This document shows positions 13,493-25,100 of a stretch of 64,000 bases of DNA, one piece after another. Positions within the stretch are counted from its first letter, which is position 1; every line of letters starts with the position of its first letter. The notes beneath the pieces are model-generated. The model worked only from the letters and a program-made list of their open reading frames with translations, had not been told where the DNA came from and did not search any database. Source of the DNA: Pholis gunnellus (lineage: Eukaryota > Chordata > Actinopteri > Perciformes > Pholidae); assembly GCA_910591455.2 (NCBI GenBank), contig OU342816.1, positions 17,731,638 through 17,795,637 of the forward strand. Reading direction: 5' to 3'. Made by a program: the position numbers and the translations under genes.

Positions 13493-14310
13493 TCCGTCTG
13501 CCGACCTGTAAGCTCGGATCATTTCAGGTTGTGTTAGGAGTTTAAAATGCAAACTCTCCTGGAGGAAACTCTTCACCAGCAAGGCTATTTGTGAAACCTT
13601 TTGTTGCTGCTTGTGCATCACATTTGCAATACTTTTTCCCCAGACATCATTTATGCATTCCACATAATGTAATGTAATTTATTCGGGTGTTAATTTTTAA
13701 AACGTGGTGCAAATGGATCGATCATTCTTTCTTCCATTCCGCAGCAAAGCACAGTTTTGTTTTTTAGCATTTGAATCTAATTAACCCTTAATTGCTAACT
13801 GTTCTCTGTGTTGTTTTTTTACATGTATTTGAGGAGCTGTTACTGAACAGAACACTGCATCTTAAAGGGCACAATACAAGAAGGCAAGAGACCATTTTCA
13901 GGCTTTGTAATGAGATGGAAAAATGATTGAAAGCCATTGTGCGATCAGTCCGATAGTGAACTTTTCTATTGAACAATTTTAAAACACTTTAGAAACATGA
14001 ACGCATCTCAGTTTGTAACAATATTTTCATGACGAGTGTTGGAATGAACACAATGCTTTTTAAATCATCCTCAAAACGGATAAACCAACACTAAACAACA
14101 AAGGTTGAATAGGTGTTTGCTTCATAATAGTTGAGGAAAAGTAAGTATAAAGTCCACATCCACACAGAGACATTGGCTGGTCTGTGACAAGTTTGTGTAA
14201 ATGTGAAGAAAATGGCCGATGGGCAATAATGTACCAGAGAATATTTCAATGTGTTTCCTACACCATTTAATTCATTGTCAATGATGTAAAAGACTCAGCT
14301 TGCTCTTATC

Positions 14311-14316
14311 AATAAA
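14311..14316 (+). terminator. adss2 polyadenylation signal
   Basis: First canonical AATAAA downstream of the adss2 stop, giving a 3' UTR of roughly 0.85 kb. No other coding feature lies between. Confidence 0.55.
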
Positions 14317-17300
14317 AGGAAACTACCGTTCTTTTGATTTGTCATTCATTCAGGTTTTAGTAAAGGGTTAAACCTGTAAGTCTGGAGCAAAGAGCTGTTC
14401 TCAGGTGTTACTGTGAAACGTTACGGTGTAATCATATCCTCCTTACATTGTTCTGTTCCTGTTGTGCAGCTACAGTTTATTCCCTTCACAGCAGTATTTC
14501 TTGTTTGGGTTCACGAGTAAGTTTAGGTGCTTCTGGTCATTGCAGTGTAGCTCATTATGCACACATAGTTATCTGCGTAAGGTGGCCCATTTGAAATCTG
14601 CACCTAAGAAGATGTGTGACGCTGCGTCTCTGAATGTCTCCACAGCAAAACGTAAGCGAGTTTAAAAGCTGCTCTGATCAAAACATGTTCTATCTTGGAA
14701 CGGATCATATGAAAATATGTACGATATGAGAGGTGCCACTTGTGATAAACCAACACATAATTATAACTTGACTGCTCTTGCCCTCGGGTCTATGGAGCTT
14801 TGGTTCATTCTTGCCGCAAACGGTTGTGTCTCTACCTGCAGCTGCTTTTAGCAAGAAAGCCCCGATGAACTCACTTCATACTAAATTAAAAAGAAACGGC
14901 TGAAAGAATGGTGAATATTGGATTTGGATTTGCCGGTGGCCGGAAACACAAATGATAAAGTTCTACATCGGCTGCTGAAGGCGCAAAAAGCTGTCGGGTT
15001 TGCTGACACTTCTGCTTCATCAACTGCACGAGGCGTCAGCGGACAGATGACTGCACTCTTCTTCATGCCCCCTTCAGCCCGCAAGATTTGTTTCTCTCAC
15101 TCTTTCTTACTTCACACCCTCCTTAGTTAGCTGACTTCCTCTCAAGATTTAAAAGCTTTTCAGGACCGGGGGGGGATTAGATTAAAGTGTAAAGTGGATG
15201 CCTTGGCAGATCGATGGTCTAGGTGTAACAGAGTCCTGGAGTTTCTCAGATATTGCAGTCTAATGCGTTAAAGGCCCTGCTCACCCACACAGGTGTTGTC
15301 AGCTGTACAGGCCGATCAGACCTCCGCTCAGGTTGATGTTGGGCAGAGATGTGCTCGGAAATGATGTCATTAAAGTCTGCATACAGATGAACATCATAAG
15401 GTTTGAAAGAGTAGTAAGAAAACTAACAGGACGGTCAGCGGTCCTGAAATGATAAAATAGCTCAATGTTAAGTACAAACCTAAAATATTTTAAAGTTAAT
15501 TCATAAGCCATTGTCTTATTATTGTTAATGTATACTTGCAGATCATTTGCATAGATTATTTTTAGTCACAAAGGTTTGTTTTGAACTGTATTCCTGTATT
15601 CCTACTACTATGGAGCCCCAAACAATGTTAAGTAGATACTACAATAATTAATAAATTAGGAATTAACCAAACATTTCGTCTTGACACCAAAATCTGCCCC
15701 CAACCACAGACATATAGTCAGCAAGCACCTGTTACCTAACCCGACTAATTCTGAATCAATGATTTAGCTGCTGCTGTGAATAAACACACACGGTGACAAC
15801 GTGTTCCTTTTATTTTGGTAACAATCTAGTTATCAGCTAACTAGCTACGTTGGCTTTTTCCTGGAATTATTACAGAGTCAGCATCAAAGTCAAGAGGCAG
15901 CAGCTTGCTGCCAGACAAAACTGTGAAGGACAAAAAAGGACAAAGAGTTTTAGTTGTTGTAGCTCAGAGGACAGTTGCTGCTGGATGGCCGGGGGCATGT
16001 GATTGGCTGAAAGATGACGGGGCGAGGCACTTGTGTCATTGAAATAAAAACATAATTGTTAAATGACGACTTCAAATGAAACAAGTGAAATATTCAATAA
16101 ACTCCAATAAAACTGTTAATATGAAAATATCACTAAAATTTGGACATTTTGTGGCTCCACACATCACACCAGCTCCTGGATAGCAGTCCCATGTGCTTTT
16201 GGATTAATAATGTACTGTAGAGGTTAACAATATAAAATTTAACAGACAATTACTACAAGTTCTAATAAAATTACAAAAAACATATCTTACTTCCCTTTAA
16301 ACGTAGAAACCTGGTTGTTTTTGTGCTGCTGTCCTATAGAGTAAAAAATATAATTTTCTGACGTTTTCTCGTCTTCTGTACGTCGAAAGTGCATCTCCCG
16401 TTAAATGAGCAAAGTTGCAGACGTTTGCTAACCAATCAATTTCCAGTCCAAGAAGTCCCTGCATCATCAGAAATGGCAGAAAGTGAACTTACAGTAGACG
16501 CAAGAAGGCTTAATTGAAAATAAAGTGCTCTTAATAGCCGTGTAGTCCTCCTCCCCCAAACGTTTCTGGCGGCCCCCTCCCTCCCTGACTCTCTTCTGTT
16601 TACTACCACCTTCCTTTACTTGTAATTGAGAGCACATTTATCATCAGGTCAATCAATTTGAGTCTGTTATTCAAGTGTAGCTACTTCTCAGATGGTCATC
16701 CCTCATCACATCTCTTTCCAAAGTCTCTGTTTTTTCCCCTCCAATGGCTGGATGTTAATTCATTTACCTTTACACTGCCAGCTCAATCATACATTACATT
16801 AAAAGGACACCTGGAGTTGAAGCCATCGACCTACTAGAAGTAAGCATTTTCAGATTGTCTCTTTCTTTGCATGTGTGACCAGGAGTTTGATGAATGTCAA
16901 GGCAGATCTTCTGTTATGTGGTGATTATGGAGGTAATGTAGAGGTCCAATTATATGCATTTTTGACATCAGCATGTCCTTTAAATTCAAACTATGGAGTC
17001 ATCTTTGTTTTATCAAAATGTTAACTACTTTATGATGATGAAGAATCAGAGGAGTTTTTTCTGACCGTGATTTATGCTGTCAGGGGGGTGAAACGGGTGC
17101 GAGCGATGCAAGAACCGCCACGGTTGTCTAATTTTCTCCCCGTGCGTTCCGCAGAGCTCTCTGATTAACATTGATCACTGCATTTATAAAGAATCCCTCC
17201 TTTATTCCTTCCTCATTCTGCACTGTCAGGATGTATGTAGCCACAGCAATAAGACACCTGTTCCGAGGGGGTTGGACTGCGTTCAGTTTTGGTGAGAACA

Positions 17301-18213
17301 GAGAGGCAGCGGCTCTCACACAGATTGAATTGAAGGAGCTAAATGTATTTTACAGTTTATTAGGAGAGTGCATGAAATAAATCCAATTCCGCAACTCAGC
17401 AAGTAGAGACCGAGTACAAAGTATTTGCAGGGAAATACGGAGAACAATGTCTAAAGTTTGCTCTCATTATGAATAACATGTACTCTTTTGACAGATGCAT
17501 CTAAATAGATTATGACATAGTGTACTTATCTATAGTGTATTGCTATAATACTACGGTAATGTACCCGTGTCTGCTTGTCATAACAGAAACACTATAATGT
17601 GCTAGCTCAATCACCAATTACTGATAAGAGATCATCTGTTTAATACAGTTACTAAACTAGTAAATAACATATCCGTGTGCAATATTATATATATATATAT
17701 TATTATATGTCAAATATTGTTTCTTTTTAATTTAAGCTGAATGCCATACAACACAGTAGATTGTACAGTATATCAGTCCCTTCCTTGCTTAAACGTGTAA
17801 AACAAATCCTCAGTATTTTTTAACATATCAAAACTGCATTTATCCATATTTTATGTCACATGAAATCCCACCCCGTTCTGTTCCTGTAAAGAGTAAAGTA
17901 AACTAAAGTAAAAAAATGTTGCTTGGGAGGGCGTGTCAAACATTTCATTTAATCTGGATGTGTTGCTGAAACTGTTTTTTCAGCCCATTTCCCAAAAGGC
18001 TTTGGTTATGAGTAACAAATATGGGAACCGCTGTATCTCCAGTCGACAGAAGAACATTTAAATTTCTTTAATACAAAATAAATATTCATGGAATCCACTT
18101 TGGATGAATTTGCTCACTGAATCATGCTTAAAAATGAATAACCATAATATAAAGATGCTACGCGGACATCGGGTCACAATGGCTTTTGATATGTTATATT
18201 AACTGAAATTGAA

Positions 18214-18227
18214 AATATATATGTATA

Positions 18228-18281
<54 letters not shown>
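18214..18281. repeat. (AT)n microsatellite
   Basis: Nearly pure AT dinucleotide run interrupted once each by ATGT and ATAC. Confidence 0.95.
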
Positions 18282-18283
<2 letters not shown>

Positions 18284-19578
18284 TGGTTACTGTCTGGATG
18301 CCATGTTAATCATTTTGCACTGACCTTGTGTTACTTGTAATACCTCCAATTCGAAGTCCAGGTTCCTCTGTGAACAATAACTCTGTCCACCCCTCTTAGC
18401 CTGACACATTGCGCTGGCACACTTTGCCCTTTACAGTCTGGAAGCTCTGCTGAAGTTGCCGGCAGAAAGTTACTTTCCGCTCCTGATTGGGATGAATTTT
18501 ATTGAAAGGAGATGTCTGGGATTGTTTGACTGATTATTGATTGATCACCATCATCCCAGCAGCTCTCGATATGACTCCTCACTTTCTTTTTTGGTCAGAA
18601 GCAACAATATCGATTCAGTCAGGAGGCAACGCACAAAAGCGGCATCTACAAAATTAGCCATTTAAAATCAAACAAGTTCTTTTTTTATGTTCGATTAAAG
18701 CGATGTGGTGAGCTACTCAGCATCAAATTCCCATTTGTGTTTTCCTTTAAAATGAGAGTAATACATTTTAACTCCATACCCAATAATGGTCGGCCCTGAC
18801 TGAGCAACTCTGGATTCTTGGGAATTTGCCAACTTGGCTTTGTGATCTCAGTTTTCCGTCTGTGCCGCCCATTTGTCTCTCTTTCAAAAAACGAGAGACA
18901 ACATTTATCCTACATTTTCTCTTGTACTAGCCTTCTTATGAAGGTGATAGTAGTGTATTTAGGCCAGTTCAGTGAAGGTACAGTAAAAAAACAGTAAACA
19001 CTGCAAACATATATACAGTAAAGCAACATTATACATGATATATACTGTATGATATTTTTAGTCATATAGCTTACATGAAGATAGTTTTTACTCGTCATTG
19101 GAGAACATATATTCCCAATATTGTCTGGTCAGCTGTTTAGTACACTGGTGCAGTGGCAAAGGTATGAAGAACATTTGCAACACGCATTTTTATTATTAGC
19201 CATGAGCAAATGTTAGCATGCTAACACGTTTAACTAAGATGGAGAACGTGGTTTGCACTATGCATCCTTTGCATCAGCATGTTAGCATTGTTATTGTGAG
19301 CATGCTATCATGCTGATAGTCGCAAAATCCCTGCAGTTATTCAAAGTGTACTAATGTATGATTAGGCTGACTATTACAATTAATAGTAACCAGGAGTTAT
19401 TGTTTGTTTGAAAAGGGACAATGTTCATAATTCAAACAAATGTAAATGTACCTGAGTTAGCTGAAAGGCTATCAGCAGTCCTTCTTGCCTGATATTGTTC
19501 GGCATCCTACAATAATACCCTTACAGATCTGGAGGAACATCGGAATATCTGCCTGAGGAACCTCATCCCCGCCCCTGT

Positions 19579-19580
<2 letters not shown>

Positions 19581-19647
<67 letters not shown>
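19581..19647. repeat. (AC)33 microsatellite
   Basis: Uninterrupted AC dinucleotide run of about 33 units, the longest in the window, followed by an AG-rich tail. Confidence 0.97.
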
Positions 19648-19650
<3 letters not shown>

Positions 19651-20085
19651 AAAGAAAGAGAGCAGCAGCAGTTCTGTCAAGCAGCTTGTGTTGAAGATGG
19701 GACATTGAGAGCAGGCTGAAGGGCTGAGCTTGGCTTCCCCCTGCAGAGTCGGCAGTCAGATCTCAACGAGTCTCGATGAATCTCAAACATTGATCCCACA
19801 GAGGTAGTGATATGAGTGCAGCCACGACTGCATTGGACATTCAGTTTAACTCACTGGAGGAAAAACTCTGGAATGTGAAGAACTCCACGTACAGACTGAA
19901 GCAAATGAAGCTGCATTATGTGTTCATGTCTTCTTTATATGATGATATCTTTACGTACTGTATAAAAAAACTGATCTAACTGAAGTCTGAAGAAACTGAA
20001 TAGATCCAAAAATCCATCATCATCTGTGCTGCTCCCCCCCCCCCTCCCTCTCTCCTCTCTCTCTTTAACTCACTCTCTCACACTC

Positions 20086-20093
20086 TATATAAA
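20086..20093 (+). promoter_or_regulatory. TATA box of candidate kcnk4 promoter
   Basis: TATATAAA sits after a long CT-rich stretch and about 195 bases upstream of a strong splice donor (GAG|GTAAGC at 20289). A start about 25-35 bases downstream (near 20117) would create a first exon 20117-20288. The link to kcnk4 rests on position and on splice logic. Confidence 0.45.
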
Positions 20094-20116
20094 GTCAGTT
20101 TGAACGAGCATCTTTT

Positions 20117-20288
20117 TTCCTCTCTTTAGTGCTCAGCAACAGCATCCCTCCCCACCCACACCCACACATACACACACTCATGCTCACACACACACACACA
20201 CACCTCGCTGTACGCGGCTGCCTGAACTCATGAAACACCATGCATGAGGCGACTGGTACTCTGGATTCTTATGATCCTTCATTTTGAG
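20117..20288 (+). other. candidate kcnk4 5' exon with upstream ORFs
   Basis: The exon end is the strong donor at 20289. The exon holds three overlapping short reading frames with ATGs at 20229, 20239 and 20244. The third, MRRLVLWILMILHFE, is open to the donor. If joined directly to the acceptor at 22057 it continues for 25 more codons and stops at 22132-22134, four bases before the kcnk4 ATG. The exon start is inferred from the TATA box. Confidence 0.35.
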
Positions 20289-21649
20289 GTAAGCGCACAC
20301 GGGCGGGAATCTCCGGCGGGTCGGACGGTACCACACATTTTTAGGGACCAGGAGGGACTCTTAAGTGGTAATAAAATGGGATCACTACGGCTATGTCTCG
20401 GTTACAGCAGCAGCAGCAGCACAGTTGGCACTTAATGCAAGCCGTATTACAATTTCCTTTTGTCTAGTGGTGTGTAACCTGTCTGGCTGTGGTAGGTGTG
20501 CAGCAGATAACTGCTGTTTCTAACTGTGTTTGTTGGGCCAAAATATGCTTCAATGATATATTTGGTGTTGGTAAAAGAGTTGATTATTGTTCTCTTTAAG
20601 TAATTCATGAACTACTAGTATATTGTACTAGTATATTGTTACTCACATCAATCATCGTATGTTGTATTAGTCTCCTTGTATATAACAATGTAAATCCTAA
20701 AAAACAGCCATTCAAATGAATCTTACCAATATAGGTTTGAGTTACTCTGCTAACTTGTGGCTGTGTTGTGTTCAATTTGGTAAGTGAAGAGTCTCTTTGT
20801 GTATTCCCAGCAGCTGTGAAACTGTGGAGAGAAGTGTATATATTTCACTGTCACCCTGTGACAGTTTATTGCTTTAATTTCATCAGATCTGCTGACTAAA
20901 GCGCTGCAGCCACCGAACCTAAGAAGACGGGAGCTGGTTTTATTGTTCTGGCTTGCAGTCCAGTGTTGCAGAGTGAATTGGAAATGGCAGGCTTACTGGT
21001 CCAAATGATAAAAAATCTCTCCGTCATCAATCATTTCCGAAATTTGGGGACAAAGGGGAGTGTCGGACACATCTTGTCAGTTTCTCGACTCCATCGCTTT
21101 AACATGGCAAAGATGCATCGGAGTGCAGAGCCTTGGCTCCAGTTTCAGTTTGAAATGAGAATGCGTCTCGGTTTGAGCCGGCGATGACCAACATCATCAC
21201 ACTGAACCAGGTCACAATCGCTGAAAGCCATATCTGATGCATTTGGAGGTGCCTGCACTTTGTATTTCTTCTGCCACTGCTGATCTGCATCGCCTAAAGG
21301 AAATACATCTTCTTCTATAATTGTTTTCTCCACCCTGATTTTACAAAGTTATGGCTGGAATATAACAAAGCTGAACCGTCTCTCAGCACAATATAAAGGC
21401 GCACAGTGTGCATATGATTAGAAGACGGCTACAGATAATGTGTAACCATCAAGAAAAGACAACAACAGGTGGATTTGTTTCCAGAACCTGAGCACTGCCA
21501 CGCCCGACAGCTTCACCTTGTTGTTACCTGTCTCTGAGGATTATCCTCACAACTGACGCCTTTTGTGAGAAAGTGAACGTATAGCTGTTCTTCTCTTATT
21601 CAAAATCATTGACGTAAATTCTGTGAATGCTAAAATAGCACTTGGGAAT

Positions 21650-21798
21650 ATGTGCCTCTGCTTCTATCTAGTGTCCCCTCCTTCGGAGTGTGAGGTGGAC
21701 GGGCTCCCCACTGGTTACGGGTCCAGGGACTCCATCCTCAGGCCTGGTGACAAGGACTGGAAAAGACGAAGGCGTGGGCAACTAAGGCGGATTGATAG
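21650..21798 (+). other. candidate alternative first coding exon of kcnk4
   Basis: From ATG 21650 the frame MCLCFYLVSPPSECEVDG is open to a good donor (GATAG|GTAAGG at 21799), and joins in phase with the kcnk4 exon at 22057. That exon is itself open upstream of the usual ATG (ends GKQQPAFGLSRAM). The product would be 553 rather than 476 residues, with a basic KRRRRGQLRR cluster in the added cytosolic N-terminus. An acceptor-like CTTCTATCTAG also lies at 21670, so this could instead be an internal exon from 21671. Human TRAAK also has an isoform with a short N-terminal extension before the equivalent Met. Confidence 0.4.
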
Positions 21799-22138
21799 GT
21801 AAGGTCAACTATTATCTGTCTGTGTGTTGATGACATGGATAATATACTGTATGTTTCTGTACTAGTGCCGTCGAATCTGTTCAAAGTGTCAGGCAGGTCA
21901 GATGACCGGCGTTTTATCAAGGATGTTTCGTTGACTGTGTGTCAGCAGTGTGGTGAGGCCCGAGTCCATTAAATGCCTCATGCGCAGGCGTGTAAACAGC
22001 CTGGGTTGTTGTCCGTTTGAAAACCCCTTGTGTTCGTGTGGTTGGTGATGTTTCAGCTGCAGCAGCTGGGATCCAGGCCACACCAGCGCAGAGGCTGGCA
22101 AAGGGAAACAGCAGCCCGCATTCGGACTGAGTAGAGCC

Positions 22139-25100
22139 ATGCGCTGCTCTACCCTGCTCGGCATCCTCACGGGGGTGCTTCTCTACTTGGTGCTGGGAGC
22201 TGTGGTGTTCCGCTCCTTGGAGGCTCCGCGAGAGGAGGGCAAGCACATGCAGCTGCTGGACGTACGCCGGGACTTCTTGTTGAACTTTACCTGCATGGGC
22301 CCAGACGACCTACAGACCCTCATAGAGGTACAGCAGATCTTCTCCTGACATGTCTCATGACAACATGGATTTAATTTGGGAGCCCTTTGGGGGTCCTCAC
22401 CCCCAGGTTGGTAACCACTGAAAAGTATTATAAACACAACTTGTGACCGACAATAACGCCTCAGTATTTACTTCCTTTAATTGCCATGCATAGTGTAGTG
22501 GTAAAAAATATATATCAGTGTCATGAAATGGTTTAGAAACATTTTACGGCTTAGAAGAACAGAGGTAGAGACATTTAGCTTTGTCCAAACATGGTTTACG
22601 ACCAGACCATATACTGAGTGTTACTTTAGAGGGCCGTAAAGACAGACACAGGAAGGTCAGCAAGGGTTTACACTGGGGGTTCTCCCTGTCTTGGGGATGT
22701 TTAGGGTCACGTAAATGTATCTGACAATGAGATCAAGGGAAAATGTAAGACTGATAAGCCAGCGTAAGACATCCTTGACCTGTCTAAAGGCGGAGACTGT
22801 TTCTGCTTTAGTATATAGTATGTGAAGATTTGAACTGATGTTGAAGAATGCTTCCAGCAGACTCTGTGTGAAGAGCTGTGTTGGATATTCTCCCTCTTGC
22901 AAGAGAATAAATGGAACAGGACAACTTTGAATGATTTGGAGACTTGGATTATTTTGATTTGCAAATAACACTCTCTTCTCCCGATTAACGTAGAAAAAAA
23001 AAGTTGTGTGTTACCTCTACAGCAGGTTCTAAATCTTAGAGACAGCCCACATCTCGCTAAAAATACATTTTGGCCTGACTGCTTCACATTTTATATTCAC
23101 TTGGAACTCGCTTGAGTTTGACAATGCAACTTATCGCACTGAATCACTTTTGTGGATCTTCAGGGTGACCCTTCAGATTTGTGTGGCATTTGGCGCTGTG
23201 GATAACAGGTCTGAGCAGCTGTGTAATGAAGGGTCGGCTCTAGTATGCGTGTGCAAGTGCATGAAGGCTGAACGTTATGAGCCATGTTGGCAACCGTAAT
23301 GGGATTATGAGATGTTTGTCCTTATCACTGTTTTAGCTATTGACATTTGCAAAAAGGTTACTCAAGGGACTGACGGACATGACAGATGTAAACGAGGTAG
23401 TCACATTTTGTTTTTGATTATTTAAAGGAAGATGATAAGAGATCTGGAGTGCTCCTTCGCTGTATCCTGTTTATATAATATGTTTCATAATATTAGAATG
23501 GAATGAATTATTAATATGGAACCCAATAGTGTTCAATATTAAGCAAATAGAAAAAATACATTGTTTAAAATACATAAATGAAACAATAATTTGTGTAATA
23601 ATTGAAGAAATCATTGTTATGAAATTATGTTTTATCAATTATTTTCATAACTGAATTGTATTGTTAGTTATTATTTAATTATAGACATTGTTATTTCAAA
23701 ATGCCCTTTTGATAATGACGCATTTTATTTTATAATGTCACGTTTCATGATTGTGTTGTTGCCAACAGTCACCACCTTTCAGCCAATCTCAGGCCCTCTC
23801 TTAAACTAGCACACCTGTTACTGACAACAGCCAATTCGCTCCGGTCAGCTAGAGCAATAACAAAGCTGCAGCTGTAAATAAACACAGTACACACACTTAA
23901 CCTCTTTAGCTTTTTTTAAGCCTTAGCATTAGCTTACCAAGGCTGTTAATGCTACCAACCTAGCCGGCTAACGAGTTAACTGTTAGCAGTTTCTAGTGTT
24001 AGCAGTGTTGGCTAGCTTCCGTTGGCCAGAGCGAATGAGCAGAGAAAGGTTCTGTCTTTTTTCTCTTTACAGAGTTGTTTGTCTTTCTCTGAAGAACATT
24101 TAGATGCTGCAGAGGTAACTCTGAGTTAACCAGCTAATGTTAGGCCAGCTAGGTAGGTAGCATGCACAGCTTATATAGATAAATGGAAAAAGGGCATTTT
24201 AAAATAATTCTATAATCTAAAATATAAATAAACTCCTGTAAACAGTGTTATTACAAAAATCAAAATGGCTAAATAATATCTTCATAGGTTGAGTTCAAAT
24301 TATTTCCTTAATTATTTAATACAGATAATCATTTAATACAAAACATCTGCTGGTTTTCTAAAACAAAGGGTTCCAGTGCAATCTTTCCACATTATTGTAG
24401 TAAAAGAAATACACTAATATAATAAACATTTATTGTATCTATTATTATGTGCTGTCAGAAAAACAAATGCAAGTCATCCTGTTAATGAGTGAACCAGGCA
24501 GCTGTCACAAAGTAATTCTTCAGACGTTGTTCTGGTCAACAAGCACCGTGGGTCAGGTTTCACTGAAACAACGTCAGCTGATGTTTCAACAGGTCCTCAA
24601 TAGATAAGTTCCTTCCTACTACAATCTGTTCTCAACTCGACTAAAGTAAGGTCAGGTTTCACCACTCAAGATGTGCTGTGTTAGTTTGGCAAATATTGCC
24701 CATGCTTGCATTAATTAGGAGCTTTAGCAATTCAAGTGAAAGCGCAGTTGGAATCGTAAAACAATAGAAATCAATCCATTTTCCCAGATGAGTTGGGACA
24801 GACATATGGCGTCAGTCCAACAGACAGTATCAACCAGACACAGCCCTGCCTCTGGGATTGTAAACTTCTAATCTATTAGAAGTAATAATGTCTGCAGAGA
24901 CCATATTCAATCACAACTTCATCATAGTCAGCTTTAAATTCAGAGTTAACAAATGTCTTCAAGCACCAACAGACAGAAAACCGATAATTAGATCAGGAAT
25001 CTGTGCTCGCACTGGTTCGATAGACTCGGGACAGAATGGAGCCGTCACGGTCGTACATCACCAGTCACTTCTTTGTCACTGACTTCCTGCTGCTGATGCC

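Larger units (their letters stand above)
14340..20080. other. intergenic region between adss2 and kcnk4
   Basis: No exon with convincing family resemblance on either strand. The region is AT-rich and carries an (AT)n run at 18214-18281, a long (AC)n run at 19581-19647 and short low-complexity blocks. The minus ORF at 19472-19705 is only the AC repeat read as Cys-Val. Confidence 0.6.

Noticed and set aside
19472..19705. 77-codon minus-strand ORF
   Set aside because: Its centre is the (AC)33 repeat read as alternating Cys and Val; there is no protein gene.
15773..24000. Similar TAAATAAACACA and GATTGGCTGAAAG-like words near 15.8-16.0 kb and 23.8-23.9 kb
   Set aside because: The shared words are short and their relative orientations disagree, so they do not define one element.
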